Assembly (NCBI GenBank): GCA_011947345.1
Contig: JAAVTG010000586.1
Coordinates: 682,001 to 746,000, forward strand
DNA from: Phytophthora quininea
Taxonomy: Eukaryota > Oomycota > Peronosporomycetes > Peronosporales > Peronosporaceae
DNA length: 64,000 nucleotides
Direction: 5' to 3'
Part shown: positions 43,917-57,835 of the stretch, in pieces
How positions within the stretch are numbered: the stretch's first letter is position 1
Layout of the letters: the number at the start of each line of letters is the position of its first letter
Program-made: the position numbers and the translations under genes
Notes under the pieces: generated by a model
Database searches by the model: none
The model's input: the letters and a program-made list of their open reading frames with translations, nothing else
What the model was told of the DNA's origin: nothing

Positions 43917-46900
43917 ATGCGGAGCGACGCGAGCGCGGAGGAGGTGCAGATGCTGCAGCGGCCGTTCGTGCGCGGAGAGACCGACATCTTCGCGTACCTG
44001 ACGGCGCTCATGAAGCAGCGCGTGCTCATCTTCGACGGCGGCATGGGCACCATGATCCAGACGCACAAGTTCACGGAGGAGGACTTCCGCGGGGACCGCT
44101 TCCAGGACTCGGAGGTGCTGGTCAAGGGCAACAACGACCTGCTGTCCATCACGCAGCCCGAGGTCATCAAGGCCATCCACAAGCAGTACATGGAGATCGG
44201 CCAGGCGCAGCTCATCGGCACCAACACCTTCTCAGGCACCACCATCGCCCAGGCCGACTACAAGATGGAGCACCTGGCCTACGAGCTCAACTACGAGTCG
44301 GCCAAAATTGCCAGAGCAGCGGCGGACGAAGTGACGCAGCTGGACCCGCTTAAGCCGCGCTTCGTGGCTGGCTCCATCGGCCCCACCAACAGAACACTGT
44401 CGATCTCCCCAAACGTGGAGGACCCTGGCTTCCGAAACGTAACGTTTGACGAACTCGTGGACGCGTACTACACACAGGTGGAAGGACTGGTGGACGGCGG
44501 TTCGGACGTGCTGCTAGTGGAAACCATCTTCGACACGCTGAACGCCAAGGCTGCTGTCTTTGCCATCAACAAATACCAGGAGGCGACTGGACGCAAACTG
44601 CCGCTGTTCATCTCGGGTACCATTGTGGACATGAGTGGACGCACGCTGTCAGGACAGACAACCGAAGCGTTTTACGTGAGTTTGCGTCATTCCAAGCCCT
44701 TCTGCATCGGTTTGAACTGCGCGCTGGGAGCCAACCAGATGAAGCCGTTTTTGCAGCGCTTGTCGAACGTCGCCGAGTGCTTTGTGTCGGTGTACGCTAA
44801 CGCCGGTCTGCCGAACGCAATGGGAGGATACGACGACACCCCGGCCATGATGGCCGAGTACTGCGAAGAATTCTCCAAGGATCGATTGATCAACATGATG
44901 GGCGGGTGCTGTGGAACGACGCCGCAGCACATCCAGGCAATCGCCGAGATGGCGGCGAATTACGACCCACGCCCATTGCCAGAGACCAAGGAGCCGTTCA
45001 TGTGGTTGTCGGGGCTGGAGGACATGATTGTTACGAAAGAGCGGTATAATTTTCTCAACGTCGGCGAGCGATGCAATATCTCGGGTTCGCTTCGCTTTAA
45101 GCGTCTGATCATGAAGGGTGACTATGGTACAGCAATGGATGTAGCCCGACAGCAAGTTGAGGATGGAGCTATGGTGATTGACGTGAACGTCGACGATGGT
45201 ATGCTAGACGGTGTGGCAGCAATGGAACGTTTCCTGAAGATCGCTGTGACTGAGCCTGATGTGTCCAAGGTGCCATTTATGGTGGATTCGTCCAAATTTC
45301 ACATCGTGGAGGCAGGCCTCAAGTGCGTGCAGGGTAAATGCATCGTCAACAGTATTTCCCTCAAAGTGGGCAAGGAGCTGTTCATGGAACACGCACGCGT
45401 AGTGAAGAACCACGGTGCTGCAGTCGTGGTCATGGCATTCGACGAGGACGGTCAAGCTGCTACTGAAGCTGAGAAGGTTCGTATCTGCAAACGCTCCTAC
45501 GACATTCTGGTGAATGAAGTGGGATTCCCACCGGAGGATATTATTTTCGACCCGAATATTTTAACTATTGCTACTGGTATGGAAGAGCACAACAACTATG
45601 GTGTGGACTTCATTAATGCTTGCCGTATTATCAAGGAGCAGAATCCGTACTGTAAGATCAGTGGCGGTGTCTCCAACCTGTCGTTCGGTTTCCGTGGAGT
45701 GAATGTCATTCGCGAGGCAATCCACAGTGTGTTCTTGTACCATGCAGTTAAGGCTGGGATGGACATGGGTATCGTGAACGCTGCCATGCTTGAAGTGTAT
45801 GACGATATTCCAAAGGACCTGCTGAAGTTGGTCGAGGATGTAGTGCTGAACCGCCACGAAGATGCAACGGAGGCTCTCCTTGATCGATCTTTGATAGAGA
45901 AGGAGAAGGCTGATGCTGCCAAGAAGGGAGGCGCCGTCGCGGGCGCGGCCGGCAAACAGGAGTGGCGGACTAAGCCTATTGCCGAGCGACTCACGCACGC
46001 TCTGGTGAAAGGCATTTCAGAGTTTATTGATCAGGATGTCGAGGAAATGCGCGTAGCGTGCGAGAAGCCCCTCGATGTGATCGAAGGTCCCCTAATGGAC
46101 GGTATGAACGTTGTCGGAAAACTGTTCGGTTCTGGGAAGATGTTCCTACCGCAGGTCATTAAGTCAGCTCGTGTCATGAAGAAAGCTGTTGCCTATCTGC
46201 TCCCTTTCATGGAGGAGGAGAAGAATCAGAAACGCTTGGCGAACACGGCAAATGGTATTGCGAACGATGATGAGGACGAAGACTCGCAGTACGCTGGTAA
46301 GGTTCTGATTGCTACCGTAAAGGGCGACGTCCACGATATTGGCAAGAACATTGTTGGTGTGGTGTTGGGCTGCAACAACTACAAGATCATTGATATGGGT
46401 GTCATGGTGCCTTGTGAGGACATCCTGCGGATGGCAAAGGAAAAGAATGTCGATGTGATCGGACTGTCTGGCCTCATCACGCCGTCCCTGGACGAGATGG
46501 TGTATGTCGCTCGTGAAATGAGCAAGGCTGGGCTGAATATTCCTCTGATTGTTGGCGGTGCCACCACCTCGAAGATGCACGCTGCCGTCAAGATTGCGCC
46601 ACATTACTCGACCCCTGAGCACCCTGTGATGCACGTTCTGGATGCTTCGCGCAGTGTCGTTGTGGTTGGCAACCTGCTCCGCCAAGACGAGGAGCGCGAC
46701 GAGTTCGTAGAGGAAGTCATGGAGGAGTACGAAGAGATGCGCGAGGACTACTACGCTTCGCTGGATGACATTAAACTAATTGGCTTCGAAGACGCAAAGA
46801 AAAAAGCTACCAAATCGACTATACGGCGAAGCCTCCTTTCGAGAAAGTCAACCGCGTGGGTCTGCACATCATCGATGACTTGCCTCTTGAGGAGCTAGTG

Positions 46901-47775
46901 CCTTTCATCGACTGGAATCCGTTTTTCCAGACATGGGAGCTACGTGGTCGCTACCCGAATCGTGGATATCCAAAAATCTTTGACGATGAGACTGTTGGTG
47001 CAGAGGCACGTAAGGTGTTTGATGAGGCGCAAAAGCTTTTGGAGGAGATCATTGCAAAGAAACTTCTTCAAGTACGCGGTGTCTCGGGTATCTTCCCCGC
47101 GTACCGCGAGGGGAGGACGTGATTGTCTGTGACCCCAAGAGCCCGGATCAAGAGATCTCAAAGTTCTGCATGCTGCGCCAGCAAGCCGAAAAGGAAACCA
47201 CCGACCCTTACTTGTCCCTTGCGGACTTCATCGCCCCCAAGAGTGTGGGTGGCCAAGACTACATTGGTGGATTTGCCGTCGGCGTGTTTGGCGTCGAGGA
47301 GATGGCTGCCAAGTTCGAGGCTGACCACGACGACTTCAACAAGATCATGACCCAAGCGATTGGAGATCGTCTTGCGGAAGCCTTCGCCGAGTACATCCAC
47401 CGCGAAATGCGTGTCAAGGACTGGGGTTACGCTGCGGATGAGGTTTTGAAGAAGGAAGACTTGCTCAAGGTGAAATATGACGGTATCCGTCCTGCTCCTG
47501 GCTATCCTTCGCAGCCTGACCACACGGAGAAGCGTGCTCTTTGGGAGCTGCTGAAGGCGGACGAGCTCATTGGGCTGAACCTCACCGACAGCTACATGAT
47601 GCTGCCTGGTTCTGCTGTCAGCGCGCTCTGCTTTGCCCACCCGGACTCGCAATACTTTGCCGTGGGCAAGATCGGCAAGGACCAGGTCGCGGAGTACGCC
47701 AAGCGGAAGAACCAGACGCTGGAGGAAACGGAGCGGTGGCTGGCCCCGATCTTGGGCTACGATCGCTCGGCCTAA
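43917..47775 (+). CDS. METH: cobalamin-dependent methionine synthase, about 1286 aa
   Basis: Transfers methyl from 5-methyl-THF through cobalamin to homocysteine. ATG 43917, no introns. Homocysteine domain (1-345): [11 protein letters not shown] and [10 protein letters not shown] carry the zinc Cys ligands. Pterin domain (370-640): [33 protein letters not shown]. Cap and B12 domain (650-900): [19 protein letters not shown] with the DxHxxG cobalamin His. Reactivation domain: WGYAADE and [15 protein letters not shown] (AdoMet). Length equals the family norm. Two breaks, at 46812-46814 (A run) and 47110-47113 (G run), are each repaired by one base; flanking sequence is fully conserved, so error is likelier than decay. 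Confidence 0.96.
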
Positions 47776-48467
47776 CCTGGTGTGAGCAGCAATCTTTGAT
47801 GGAGGAACTTCGATTGATTGGCATCGCGGCTTCCGATTCGACTGCACGGCGGGACGTTGGGACGATAGAAATGCCAGCGGGACGGCAGGCGGCCTGCACC
47901 TTTATGCCTGCCATCTCCTTGCCATTTTCTGCGTGTCTTCATTGATGCACGGAACTATTCGCTCGGTTTGAGCTTCTCGAGCGAATGGTCAAATCCAGAC
48001 GCACCCCACCTAGCATTCGATGTTGCCAAGACCGCGAACTCAATCTTTAATGCACGTCGAGAGCTTCGTTTCCTCCATCCGATTCACCATTGCGTTCATT
48101 ATCGTAGCTTTCCGCATGTCGTTGACGTGCAACCTCGGCTGAAACTGTAAAAAGTAAAAATCTAGGCTATATGAGTTATTTCTATGACGAAATTACACCA
48201 TAGACCTGATAACATCCGTCCTTTCAAGATCTTTTTAGCACGTCTTTGTATTGGATGCATCTCCAAAACGCTGTAATATTTCCTATAGCCCTACGCGGTA
48301 CAAGTTGAACCACTCGACCCCAGTCGCCGTCGAAGCCAAGGCCAACGATGTGTGTATGTAGCCCCATGCTGGTTCGACGGCCCCTGACAACCTCCACAAC
48401 GCTGTTGTTGCCGCGCGCACTATGCACTAGAATCGACGAGTCCGCGCACCCGCCGCAATGACTCAAG
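47776..48467. other. intergenic region between the two B12-enzyme genes
   Basis: About 690 bp with only short frames. It should contain the methionine synthase terminator and any promoter of the mutase. I see no riboswitch-like or repeat structure. Confidence 0.4.
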
Positions 48468-50089
48468 ATGGCCGCCAAGGAGCTGAAGGGCAAGGATCCG
48501 ACCACGCAGCTGCTGTGGAAGACGCCCGAGGGCATCCCCTAAAGTCGCTGTGCACAACGACCTGGAGGAGCTGGACGTGGCTCAGGCGCCCGGCACCTTC
48601 CCATATACGAGAGGCCCCTACGCCTCCATGTACACAGCCAAACCCTGGGCGGTGCGGCAGTACGCAGGCTTCAGCACGGCTGAAGAGTCTAACGCCTTCT
48701 ACAGGAAGAACTTGGCAGCAGGACAGCAAGGCCTGAGTGTGGCCTCGATCTGGCCACCCACAGAGGCTACGACTCGGACCACCCACGAGCCCACGGAGAT
48801 GTGGACATGGCTGGCGTCCCTATCGACTCCATTGCAGATATGAAGATCTTGTTTGAAGGCATCCCGTTGGATAAAATGTCCGTCTCGATGACGATGAGCG
48901 GAGCTGAGCTGCCTATTCTGGTCATGTATATTGTGGCGGCTGAGGAGCAAGGCGTAGAGCAGAAATTGCTCTCGGGCACCATCCAGAACGATATCTTGAA
49001 GGGTGAGGAACACATTCATCTACCCGCCCGGGCCAAGTTTGCACATTGCTATATACTCGATCTCGATCTTGGGGTATCACATGCAGGAAGCGGGCGCTGA
49101 TGCTCGATTAGAGTTGGCGTTTACGATCGCTGACGGAATTGAATACGTGAGGGCTGGACCGGCTGCAGGGTTGGAAGTGGATGCGGTTGCGCCGTGACTG
49201 TCGTTCTTCTTTGGTATTGGAATGGACTTCTACATGGAAGTGGCCAAGCTCCGCGCGGCAAGAAAATTGTGGGCCATTCTGATGAAGGAGAAATTCCAAC
49301 CAAAGATCGTAAAGAGCTTATTACTACGCACGCATTGCCAAACGTCGGGGTACTCGCTGACTGAGCAGGATCCGTACAACAATACCATGCGAACGACTGT
49401 GGAAGCAATGGCGGCTGTCATGGATGGAACTCAAAGTCTACACACGAATGCTCTGGATGAGGCACTTGGACTACCGATGGGATATAGCGCCCGCCTAGCT
49501 CGAAATACTCAGCTAGTCTTGCAGGAAGAGACTGGCATTCCGCGTGTAGCTGATCCTTGGGGAGGCTCATACCTCATGGAACGTTGACGGAGGAGTAGGT
49601 AAATGCCGCTATGGAGGTGATCAACAAAGTCGAGGAGCTGGGTGGTATGGCCAAGGCCATCGAGTCTGGAATGACCAAGCTACGTATTGAAGAGAGTGCT
49701 ACGAAAAAGCAGGCGCGTGTTGACTCTCGTGAGGAGACGATTGTGGGCGTAAATAAGTACATTGTGGAGAACCCAGAATTGGTGGACGAGTACAAGCGCA
49801 ATGAGAAGGCGGAGGCTGAGTACGAGGAATTTGTCGATTGAAGGCTTTTCAGAGCGTTTCGGTCGCCGACCATGTATGCTAATTGCCGAAATGGGCCAGG
49901 ATGATCACGGCCGTGGTGCTAAGGTGGTTGCGTCGGGGTATTCCGACATGGGCTTTGATGTCGACGTGGGGCCGCTTTTCTCGGTACCCACCACAGGACT
50001 ACGACTTCCTGTATAAGGCCATCTTTGGACCGGGCATGCGACTTGCAGCTAGTGCACTCGAGACTTTGCGAGCAATCATCAAGAAGTAG
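48468..50089 (+). pseudogene. methylmalonyl-CoA mutase, degenerate with internal deletions
   Basis: Cobalamin-dependent isomerase of propionate metabolism. Recognisable in order: [162 protein letters not shown]; and in the B12 domain [20 protein letters not shown] (DxHxxG kept), [10 protein letters not shown]. Missing: the EFM and KHMPRFNS-type region near 49000-49070, about 100 residues before the B12 domain (about 49840) and about 55 residues inside it (about 49985), plus frameshifts near 48540, 48750 and 49330. Total size is far short of the usual 700-plus aa. Large deletions cannot be base-calling errors, so this is a pseudogene or a chimeric remnant. Confidence 0.85.
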
Positions 50090-50259
50090 GAGGAAAACGA
50101 AGCCAAGGGTCTGTAGCTCCGTTGACACGTAAGCATTTTTTACTTGTACGTTCTCAACAATACGAACAAACTTCAACAACTTTTCATTCGTGCGCAACAT
50201 CGCTATCATAGCAAGCATATAAATCAAACCCGAGGCTGCTATCGCCTTCATCCTACTAA

Positions 50260-52049
50260 TTACTCGCTGCCTTCGCTGGATGCAGCTTTGTCTTCACGCT
50301 CATCCGACTCTTGCGTGCGTGTTGCGCTTTGGCGGCGGTGGCGATTGCGCTTCGTCTGTTTGCGACGTGCTGCTGCAGCTTGCACCTCCTCTGAAAGCTG
50401 CCGCAGCGTGAAATTCGGGAACACCTGCGTAGTGGGCATGTGCATGCCTGTCATGGGCGAAATATCGCTGGTTGTGAACCATTGTTGGATGGCCTCGCGC
50501 TCGTAGCTGTGTCCGTCCGCAGCTACCACAGGGTCCGTCATTGGACATCCAGTAATGGGACAGATGAGTTGCTCAGGCACTTCGATATCGACTACATCGT
50601 CAACACCTCCCGGTTTATACGGCTCAAAATCGGGGCCTTCGTCGTACGTTTCCCATTGGAGCATCATTTCCTCTTCAGCATGATCCTCGTATTCCACTGC
50701 CAAACGGTCTACCGGCGTGAACGCACGAACAATATGCCCACGTGCGATTTTTGGTCCGCAATCAATGAGGTCATCGTCATATCCCCCATCAAAAGTAATC
50801 GCTGGGCGCCGTGGTGAACTCCAGTAAACACGCACAAATTCATGCTTGACTTGGCCAGCTGCATCCTTGGAGCTTGCCACGAAGGTTTGTACACCAGAGT
50901 AAATGCCTGCTCGGAGCAGCTCGTTAATACTGCGAGCCACTGTCGAGTACGCTTGGGTGCCAAAGAAAGTGACAAATGCTGCTGACGTCTCGAATTGCTG
51001 TCGTGGAGTGTCTGGTAGTGCACGCCAGACACGCTGCGCACCTGTGACGACACGGAATTGGCGCACACGAGTCACTTGGTTGTGCAGTTGCTCCGATGCG
51101 TCATGCAACAAAGACGGTCTACGCTCTACATGCACCAAGTTGCGGTGCAGCTCAAAGCTCAGCGGCCATCCTTCCTGGCTGTGCATCTGAGCAAATACTT
51201 GGTCCTGAAAATGTCCAGCACTTCCAGCCTCGCACTCGGCGGTAAGAGCTTCGAGTAGTACTCGAGTCCTCCAAAGCCCGTCAGTCTCACGATATCTCCC
51301 TTACGTGGTTCTAGTCCACTTGACGCAGTGGAGACATCAAAATTCAAAGCCAACTGCAGCTGGCCAGCGCTCTGCGATTCCTCATCTGTCAGTTGAAACC
51401 ACCCGCGAGAACTCGATGCATTGGACATCAAACACGGCAGTAATGGCACCACCACTGCCCCGATGAGTTTATCTTCCGGTCCTAAAGCATTCGTAGAGCG
51501 CGTAGACGGCGGTGCAGCTCCAGCCGCCGCATCCTCCTCTGAGCGATGGAAGACCTGCACGTAGAGCTCTGGAGCGCACGGATGGTACTGTCTGTACCCC
51601 ATAGCAGCATCAGCAGCAGCCGCAGCAGCACCACTCTTCTTGGTAGTGCTGCCTTTGCCCTTGCCCTTGCCTTTGCCTTTGCTGCTGAGTTTCCCTAAAG
51701 AGCCGACGCTCTGGCCGCCAGGGACGCCCAGCGTCTGCAGTACTTCCGTCTCGGCCGGCAGTGGCACATTGAGCCACCCAGTCTCCTTCCAGCTTGGGTT
51801 CAGGTCGTGCTGCTTGACGGCCGACACGAAGTGCTCGCGGTCCAGCGACAGCACCACGTACGGGTTGGAGTAGCTGGGCGTCCACTTGAGCAGGCTGCCC
51901 AGCACGGCCGGCGGCAGGTTGCGCGCGCCCAGGATTTCCACGCTCAGTTGTCCGGCGCAGAGCTGCGTAGTCATGGCGGTTGAGCTGGCACTGCTGGCGG
52001 TGCTCGTCGGCGCGCTTGAGCCTCCAGCGGAAGCGCTGCACGAAGCCAT
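50260..52049 (-). CDS. C2-domain plus U-box E3 ubiquitin ligase, about 596 aa
   Basis: ATG 52049 (MASCSASAGGSSAP). N-terminal C2-like domain: QLSVEILGARNLPP, SNPYVVLSLDREHF, LNPSWKETGWLNVPL, interrupted by a Gly/Lys run (GKGKGKGKG) and an Ala run, then LYVQVFHRSEED. The middle region is conserved-looking but unassigned. C-terminal U-box: PEQLICPITGCPMTDPVVAA, then DGHSYEREAIQQWFTTSDIS, followed by a basic tail. The U-box recruits E2 enzymes; the C2 part may bind membrane or protein partners. The two halves are in different frames because one base is missing in the run at 51208-51211; the restored peptide is LEVLDIFQDQVFAQMHSQEG. No introns. Confidence 0.85.
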
Positions 52050-52740
52050 CGAGAAGCAGTTCTGGCAGAGATACTGGCTCAGCCTGAGTTGAGCAGTCAA
52101 CGACGTCAGACCAGAAAATAGGTTTTCTGGGGTGATGGGGTTCGTTTTTGGTGAGGTGCACCTATGACACGCCGACGTCTGGCAAACGACTGACAAAATG
52201 ACTCGGGCTAATTTCCACAAGTAAGTGGAATTATACTCACCTTTGACCAGAGCAATGGGGAGCTGATATCAACACCTTGCAACCCGCACCAACACCACCT
52301 GCTGGTACATAGTGCCACACATCTAATACTATTCCAACTTCGGAGTTCTTGATGCGTCTATTTTAATTCCAATGGTTTCGCAACTGATCTTGCTTCGTTT
52401 GCAAACTCCGCTGTGCGTGAACTCGTTTGCTCGAGGAAGAGGATATGCGCTGGCGGTGAAAAGATCTCATCAGCACTCAGAGAAGTCTACCCGCCGGGTG
52501 TTGTTCGCATGCGATCGCCATGGGAGCCGAAGGACACATAACTGGTCTCGTGCTGACAGTCGACGTCGACGCTGCAGTTGCCCCATGAAAGGCGAAATCG
52601 TCCGTGTTCGCGATGGTGCAGGTGGGGAAACGCTGGGAAATCGTCCTTGACTGTCTTCGACGACGCACAACCACCCACCCACTGAAGAACCGTCCTTATA
52701 TCCTATCCATCGATGTGCAGATTTACAAGACGATGTTAGT
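52050..52740. other. spacer leading into a transposon-rich block
   Basis: No supported gene. Short frames near 52372-52650 show no family. It may contain the left part of the Mutator-like element that follows. Confidence 0.35.
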
Positions 52741-53930
52741 GCTGTAGTGGTCGCGCAGTCGCACGCAGGGATTCGAGCCGGCCAAACTCTGGCAAGTCTT
52801 CTCGACAACGGCCTTGGTGAGATTCTCCTATCTAGAGATATTTACAACGTACGACAATTGGCATCTACAACCGCAGTTGGGGGTCGCACACGAATGGAGG
52901 CATTATTCGATGCTCTATCCAGCGATGATTTTTACTTCCGTCATCTTCGCGACACACAAGGCCGTGTAATCCACCTATTTCATGGCTTTCCGCGAGGCTA
53001 TGGGCTGTGGACATTCATCAGGCATGTCCTGACGAACTCCTCCTCAATTGCACCTACAAAACAAAAAGTACAATATGCCACTGCCAAACATTGTGGGGGT
53101 CACAGGAATGAATGCCACTATACAAGTAGCACAAGTGTTTCTTCCCGGGGAGACTGGAGTAGATTATACATGGGCTCTGCTTCAACTCAAGGAGATGGTG
53201 TCGGTCAAGAGCATTGCTTTTCCTCAAGTGATCTTCAGCGATCGAGATGAGACTCTGTTAAATTCCCTGGAGCAAGTGTTCCCGACAACTCCATCTCTTC
53301 TGTGCCTGTGGCATACTATTAAAGACGTCGAGACGCAAGCGAGAAACCACGACTCCCTAATATCGTCGATCTCGAGATCTCGTCAACTCGCGTACCCAGA
53401 TAGAAGAACTCCGATGGCCACCGAACGTTTTGCGACGTGTTGATATCAACTCCCAGCAATGGACGGTTAGATTTGGCCGTTGCCCAAAGGAAAATGCATA
53501 GCAGTGATCATTAGTAAGGGGAGAACTCTTTATCTGGCATCGATGTTTACTCACCGCGTGTATCATTCATTGCCGGATCAATGGCCAAGGTCAATTTCGG
53601 GAAACGAATCTCCAAGAAACGAGGGCGGTTGATGAAGCGTTTACTTGGCGAATGCGACAGAGATGAGCGTGTCCTGGAGATGGAGCAGAATTTTGTAAGC
53701 ACCCGTATAATAAAGCTGCTGAAGTCCTAAGAGAGGCAGAGCGCAAGGAGAAGGCTCGCAGGCAAAACCTACCGCTTACAAAACTAATTGAAGCTGACGC
53801 TGGACTAGTGGAGGAAAACCGTAGAAACCGTAGAGGTATAGGCAGCTGCAACTCGACGTGAGCAACGCTCGTGTAATCAGAAAACGAATATAGATAAGCA
53901 AAATCAGTAGATGTTATTAAAAACACTCTT
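52741..53930 (+). mobile_element. Mutator-like (MULE) transposase remnant
   Basis: The peptide from 52741 (SSDDFYFRHLRDTQGRVIHL) and, in the next frame, KYNMPLPNIVGVTGMNATIQ, then QVIFSDRDETLLNSLEQVFP and SLLCLWHTIKDVETQARN form the DDE core of FAR1/MULE transposases: the VGVTG strand, the SDRD catalytic Asp and the LCxWH motif. Downstream fragments to 53930 (LYLASMFTHRVYHSLPDQWP) are in broken frames. No long terminal inverted repeats were found by eye. Confidence 0.7.
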
Positions 53931-53995
53931 ACATTTAAGCCCTGCCCGCTTGCTTCGAAAATGAGTATTTCTCTTGTGCCAGGTGGCGCTTCTTC

Positions 53996-54509
53996 TTATT
54001 GCTGGTGCCGATTGCAAGCGTAGCCTTTTTGTTGCGCATAATCCTCTTCATCGACGTCGCGCAACGGGTTGTTGTCGATGTGAGCATTCGTCAAACTAAC
54101 GGGGAGCTGAAATATGCCGCCGTAGCGATTCTTGCTCCACCGATACTTGCCCGCCACGATACACCACAGCCTGCACATCAGCCCAAAAGGTTTTTCAACA
54201 AGAACTCGGTTGCTAGAGATGCTTTCGTCGCGACGTTGCACAGCCACAGGCAAATCAAGTGTCGACTATGGGGCATGGAGAGTCCGAATCGTGGTTTTCC
54301 GGTGGAGCCATCTCACGCGAGAACCTGTCCAGCTTGGAACGGCGGTCGATCTCACGTTCTTCAAGCAAGGCAAGCATATCTTGGCGGGGTTGTTGCTGAG
54401 CAGCTCGGGAGTTGCGAGAGGCCCAGGTTGGCATTTGCGGCGGTGCGTTGAAGCTTGGGAAGGGGCGAGAGTCTTGAACTTGGCAGATGCTAGGCGAATT
54501 GCGAAGTGA
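53996..54509 (-). mobile_element. PIF/Harbinger-like DDE transposase C-terminal remnant
   Basis: Minus-strand peptide 54253-53996 contains WCIVAGKYRWSKNRYGGIFQ, then LPVSLTNAHIDNNPLRDVDE. The order F/W-R-W...Y..IF.L...LTN.HI...PLR..D resembles the end of DDE_Tnp4 transposases that I associate with Phytophthora. Sequence up to 54509 may be its Pro/Ser-rich flank. A weak call based on pattern memory. Confidence 0.4.
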
Positions 54510-54587
54510 GCATACTAATGAGCTTCATCAATTGAAGTTGGCGGTGTGTGACGATCTTTTCGTAGCTTTTAGAATGTGAAGAAGATC

Positions 54588-54746
54588 TCGAACATCGTAG
54601 ATAGATCGAGAATGTTCTAACTATCGTGGCGATTTTACTGTCAGTTGTTCAATTTCTGCTTGTTGATGAATTTTGGATTGGAATACTCACCGCGAGATGT
54701 GTTAGTTCTAGGATACTTTTGTATGCACTTATGTACCAAATGTTAG
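54588..54746 (+). repeat. direct repeat, left copy (about 159 bp)
   Basis: Starts TCGAACATCGTAGATAGATC and ends near AATGTTAG. The right copy at 55346-55498 matches it closely, with small indels. Confidence 0.8.
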
Positions 54747-55345
54747 CGAATATTAACAAGGATTGCCTAACTCAACCAGACCATTTTTCGTAGTGGGTCG
54801 AAAACTAATTTTACATATGAGGCATCGTCAAGCTGTGTCAATACATCATGCTATGGTATAAAAACATAGTGGGCTAGGTTGTACCGCGGAAATAGCGTCC
54901 ATTCACCTTCTATTACATGATATGTAGGAGGTGGCAAGTTCAGAGTTTTGAAAATTTGTCGGTATGTCTCTAAGTGTCTCGTTAAAATGATGGCGCCTTA
55001 GCCAAAACTAGTCATACACATCCAATCACAGGGCTTTCAATATTGCCTAAACGTTTGTGTAACGGTGTGTATTCACGTGCAGCGCCCTAGGTGCCCCGCT
55101 AACAGCTTCTTGAAGAAAAACTCAAAATGACCAACAATTCTATTGTTTTTGACGTGTAATATCTTCAGGAACTATTATTATTTTGCAGAGAACTAGATAC
55201 GGCTTAGATAGCCCAAGAACAAAGACTCCATATGAAAATAATTCCAATCGAACGAAAAGTTTTATTTTGCTTTGAAAAGTCATAGCCATTTTGCTCGGAA
55301 TGCCATGTTTGACCTACGATAATTCAATAGCCAAATCAGATCCGA

Positions 55346-55498
55346 TCGAACATCGTAGATAGATCGAGAATGTCAACTATCGTGGCAATTTTACTGTCAG
55401 TTGTTCAATTTCTGCTTGTTGAGATTTTAGTTTGGAATACTCACCGCGAGATGTGTTAGTTCTAGGATACTTTTGTACCCACTTAATACCGAATGTTA
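55346..55498 (+). repeat. direct repeat, right copy (about 153 bp)
   Basis: Near-copy of 54588-54746; shares GATAGATCGAGAATGT, TTTTACTGTCAGTTGTTCAA and CACCGCGAGATGTGTTAGTT. The AT-rich 600 bp between the copies contain no reading frame. Confidence 0.8.
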
Positions 55499-55530
55499 AT
55501 AGCCCAGCCCAACATAGATTAATTCCGTGG

Positions 55531-55632
55531 TATGGTACCGATATACTGGTACGATACCGGTGGTAAAAGGAGGTTCCTCAAAGGGTCGTCGTCGCTGTAC
55601 CGGTGCGTCGGTTCCATACCGGCTCCGTACCG
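55531..55632. promoter_or_regulatory. cluster of GGTACCG/TACCGG half-palindromes upstream of LysRS
   Basis: GGTAC or TACCG cores occur about seven times within 100 bp (for example TATGGTACCGATA, TGGTACGATACCGG, CTGTACCGGTGCG, CCATACCGGC, CCGTACCGAC), in both orientations, 245 to 345 bp before the LysRS start. This could be an operator-like cluster or the end of a small transposon. Confidence 0.4.
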
Positions 55633-55875
55633 ACATCTATAAAGGGCAGATAATGCACCTGCTTCGCAGCCGCACTAGATGCCTATGTCATCGCAGCCTA
55701 GCGACTTGTTCAACAAGCAAAAACCTATCCCAGCCTTCGCGAAGCCCTAGTTGTGACTGCTGTGCTAATTCTTTATCATATTTCTATTCTTACCTAAAAC
55801 CACCCTCCTTTACGCGTCGCCTCAACCAATCGCGCATTATCCGAATCCGCTCCGAGATCAACCCTTCTCGCCGCA

Positions 55876-57835
<1,960 letters not shown>

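Noticed and set aside
43823..44353. Plus-strand frame rich in Arg/His/Gly over the methionine synthase start
   Set aside because: Alternative-frame shadow of the highly GC3-biased METH 5' end.
54588..55498. Direct repeats as a CRISPR array
   Set aside because: Only two 155-bp copies 600 bp apart in a eukaryotic chromosome; no short regular repeats or spacers.
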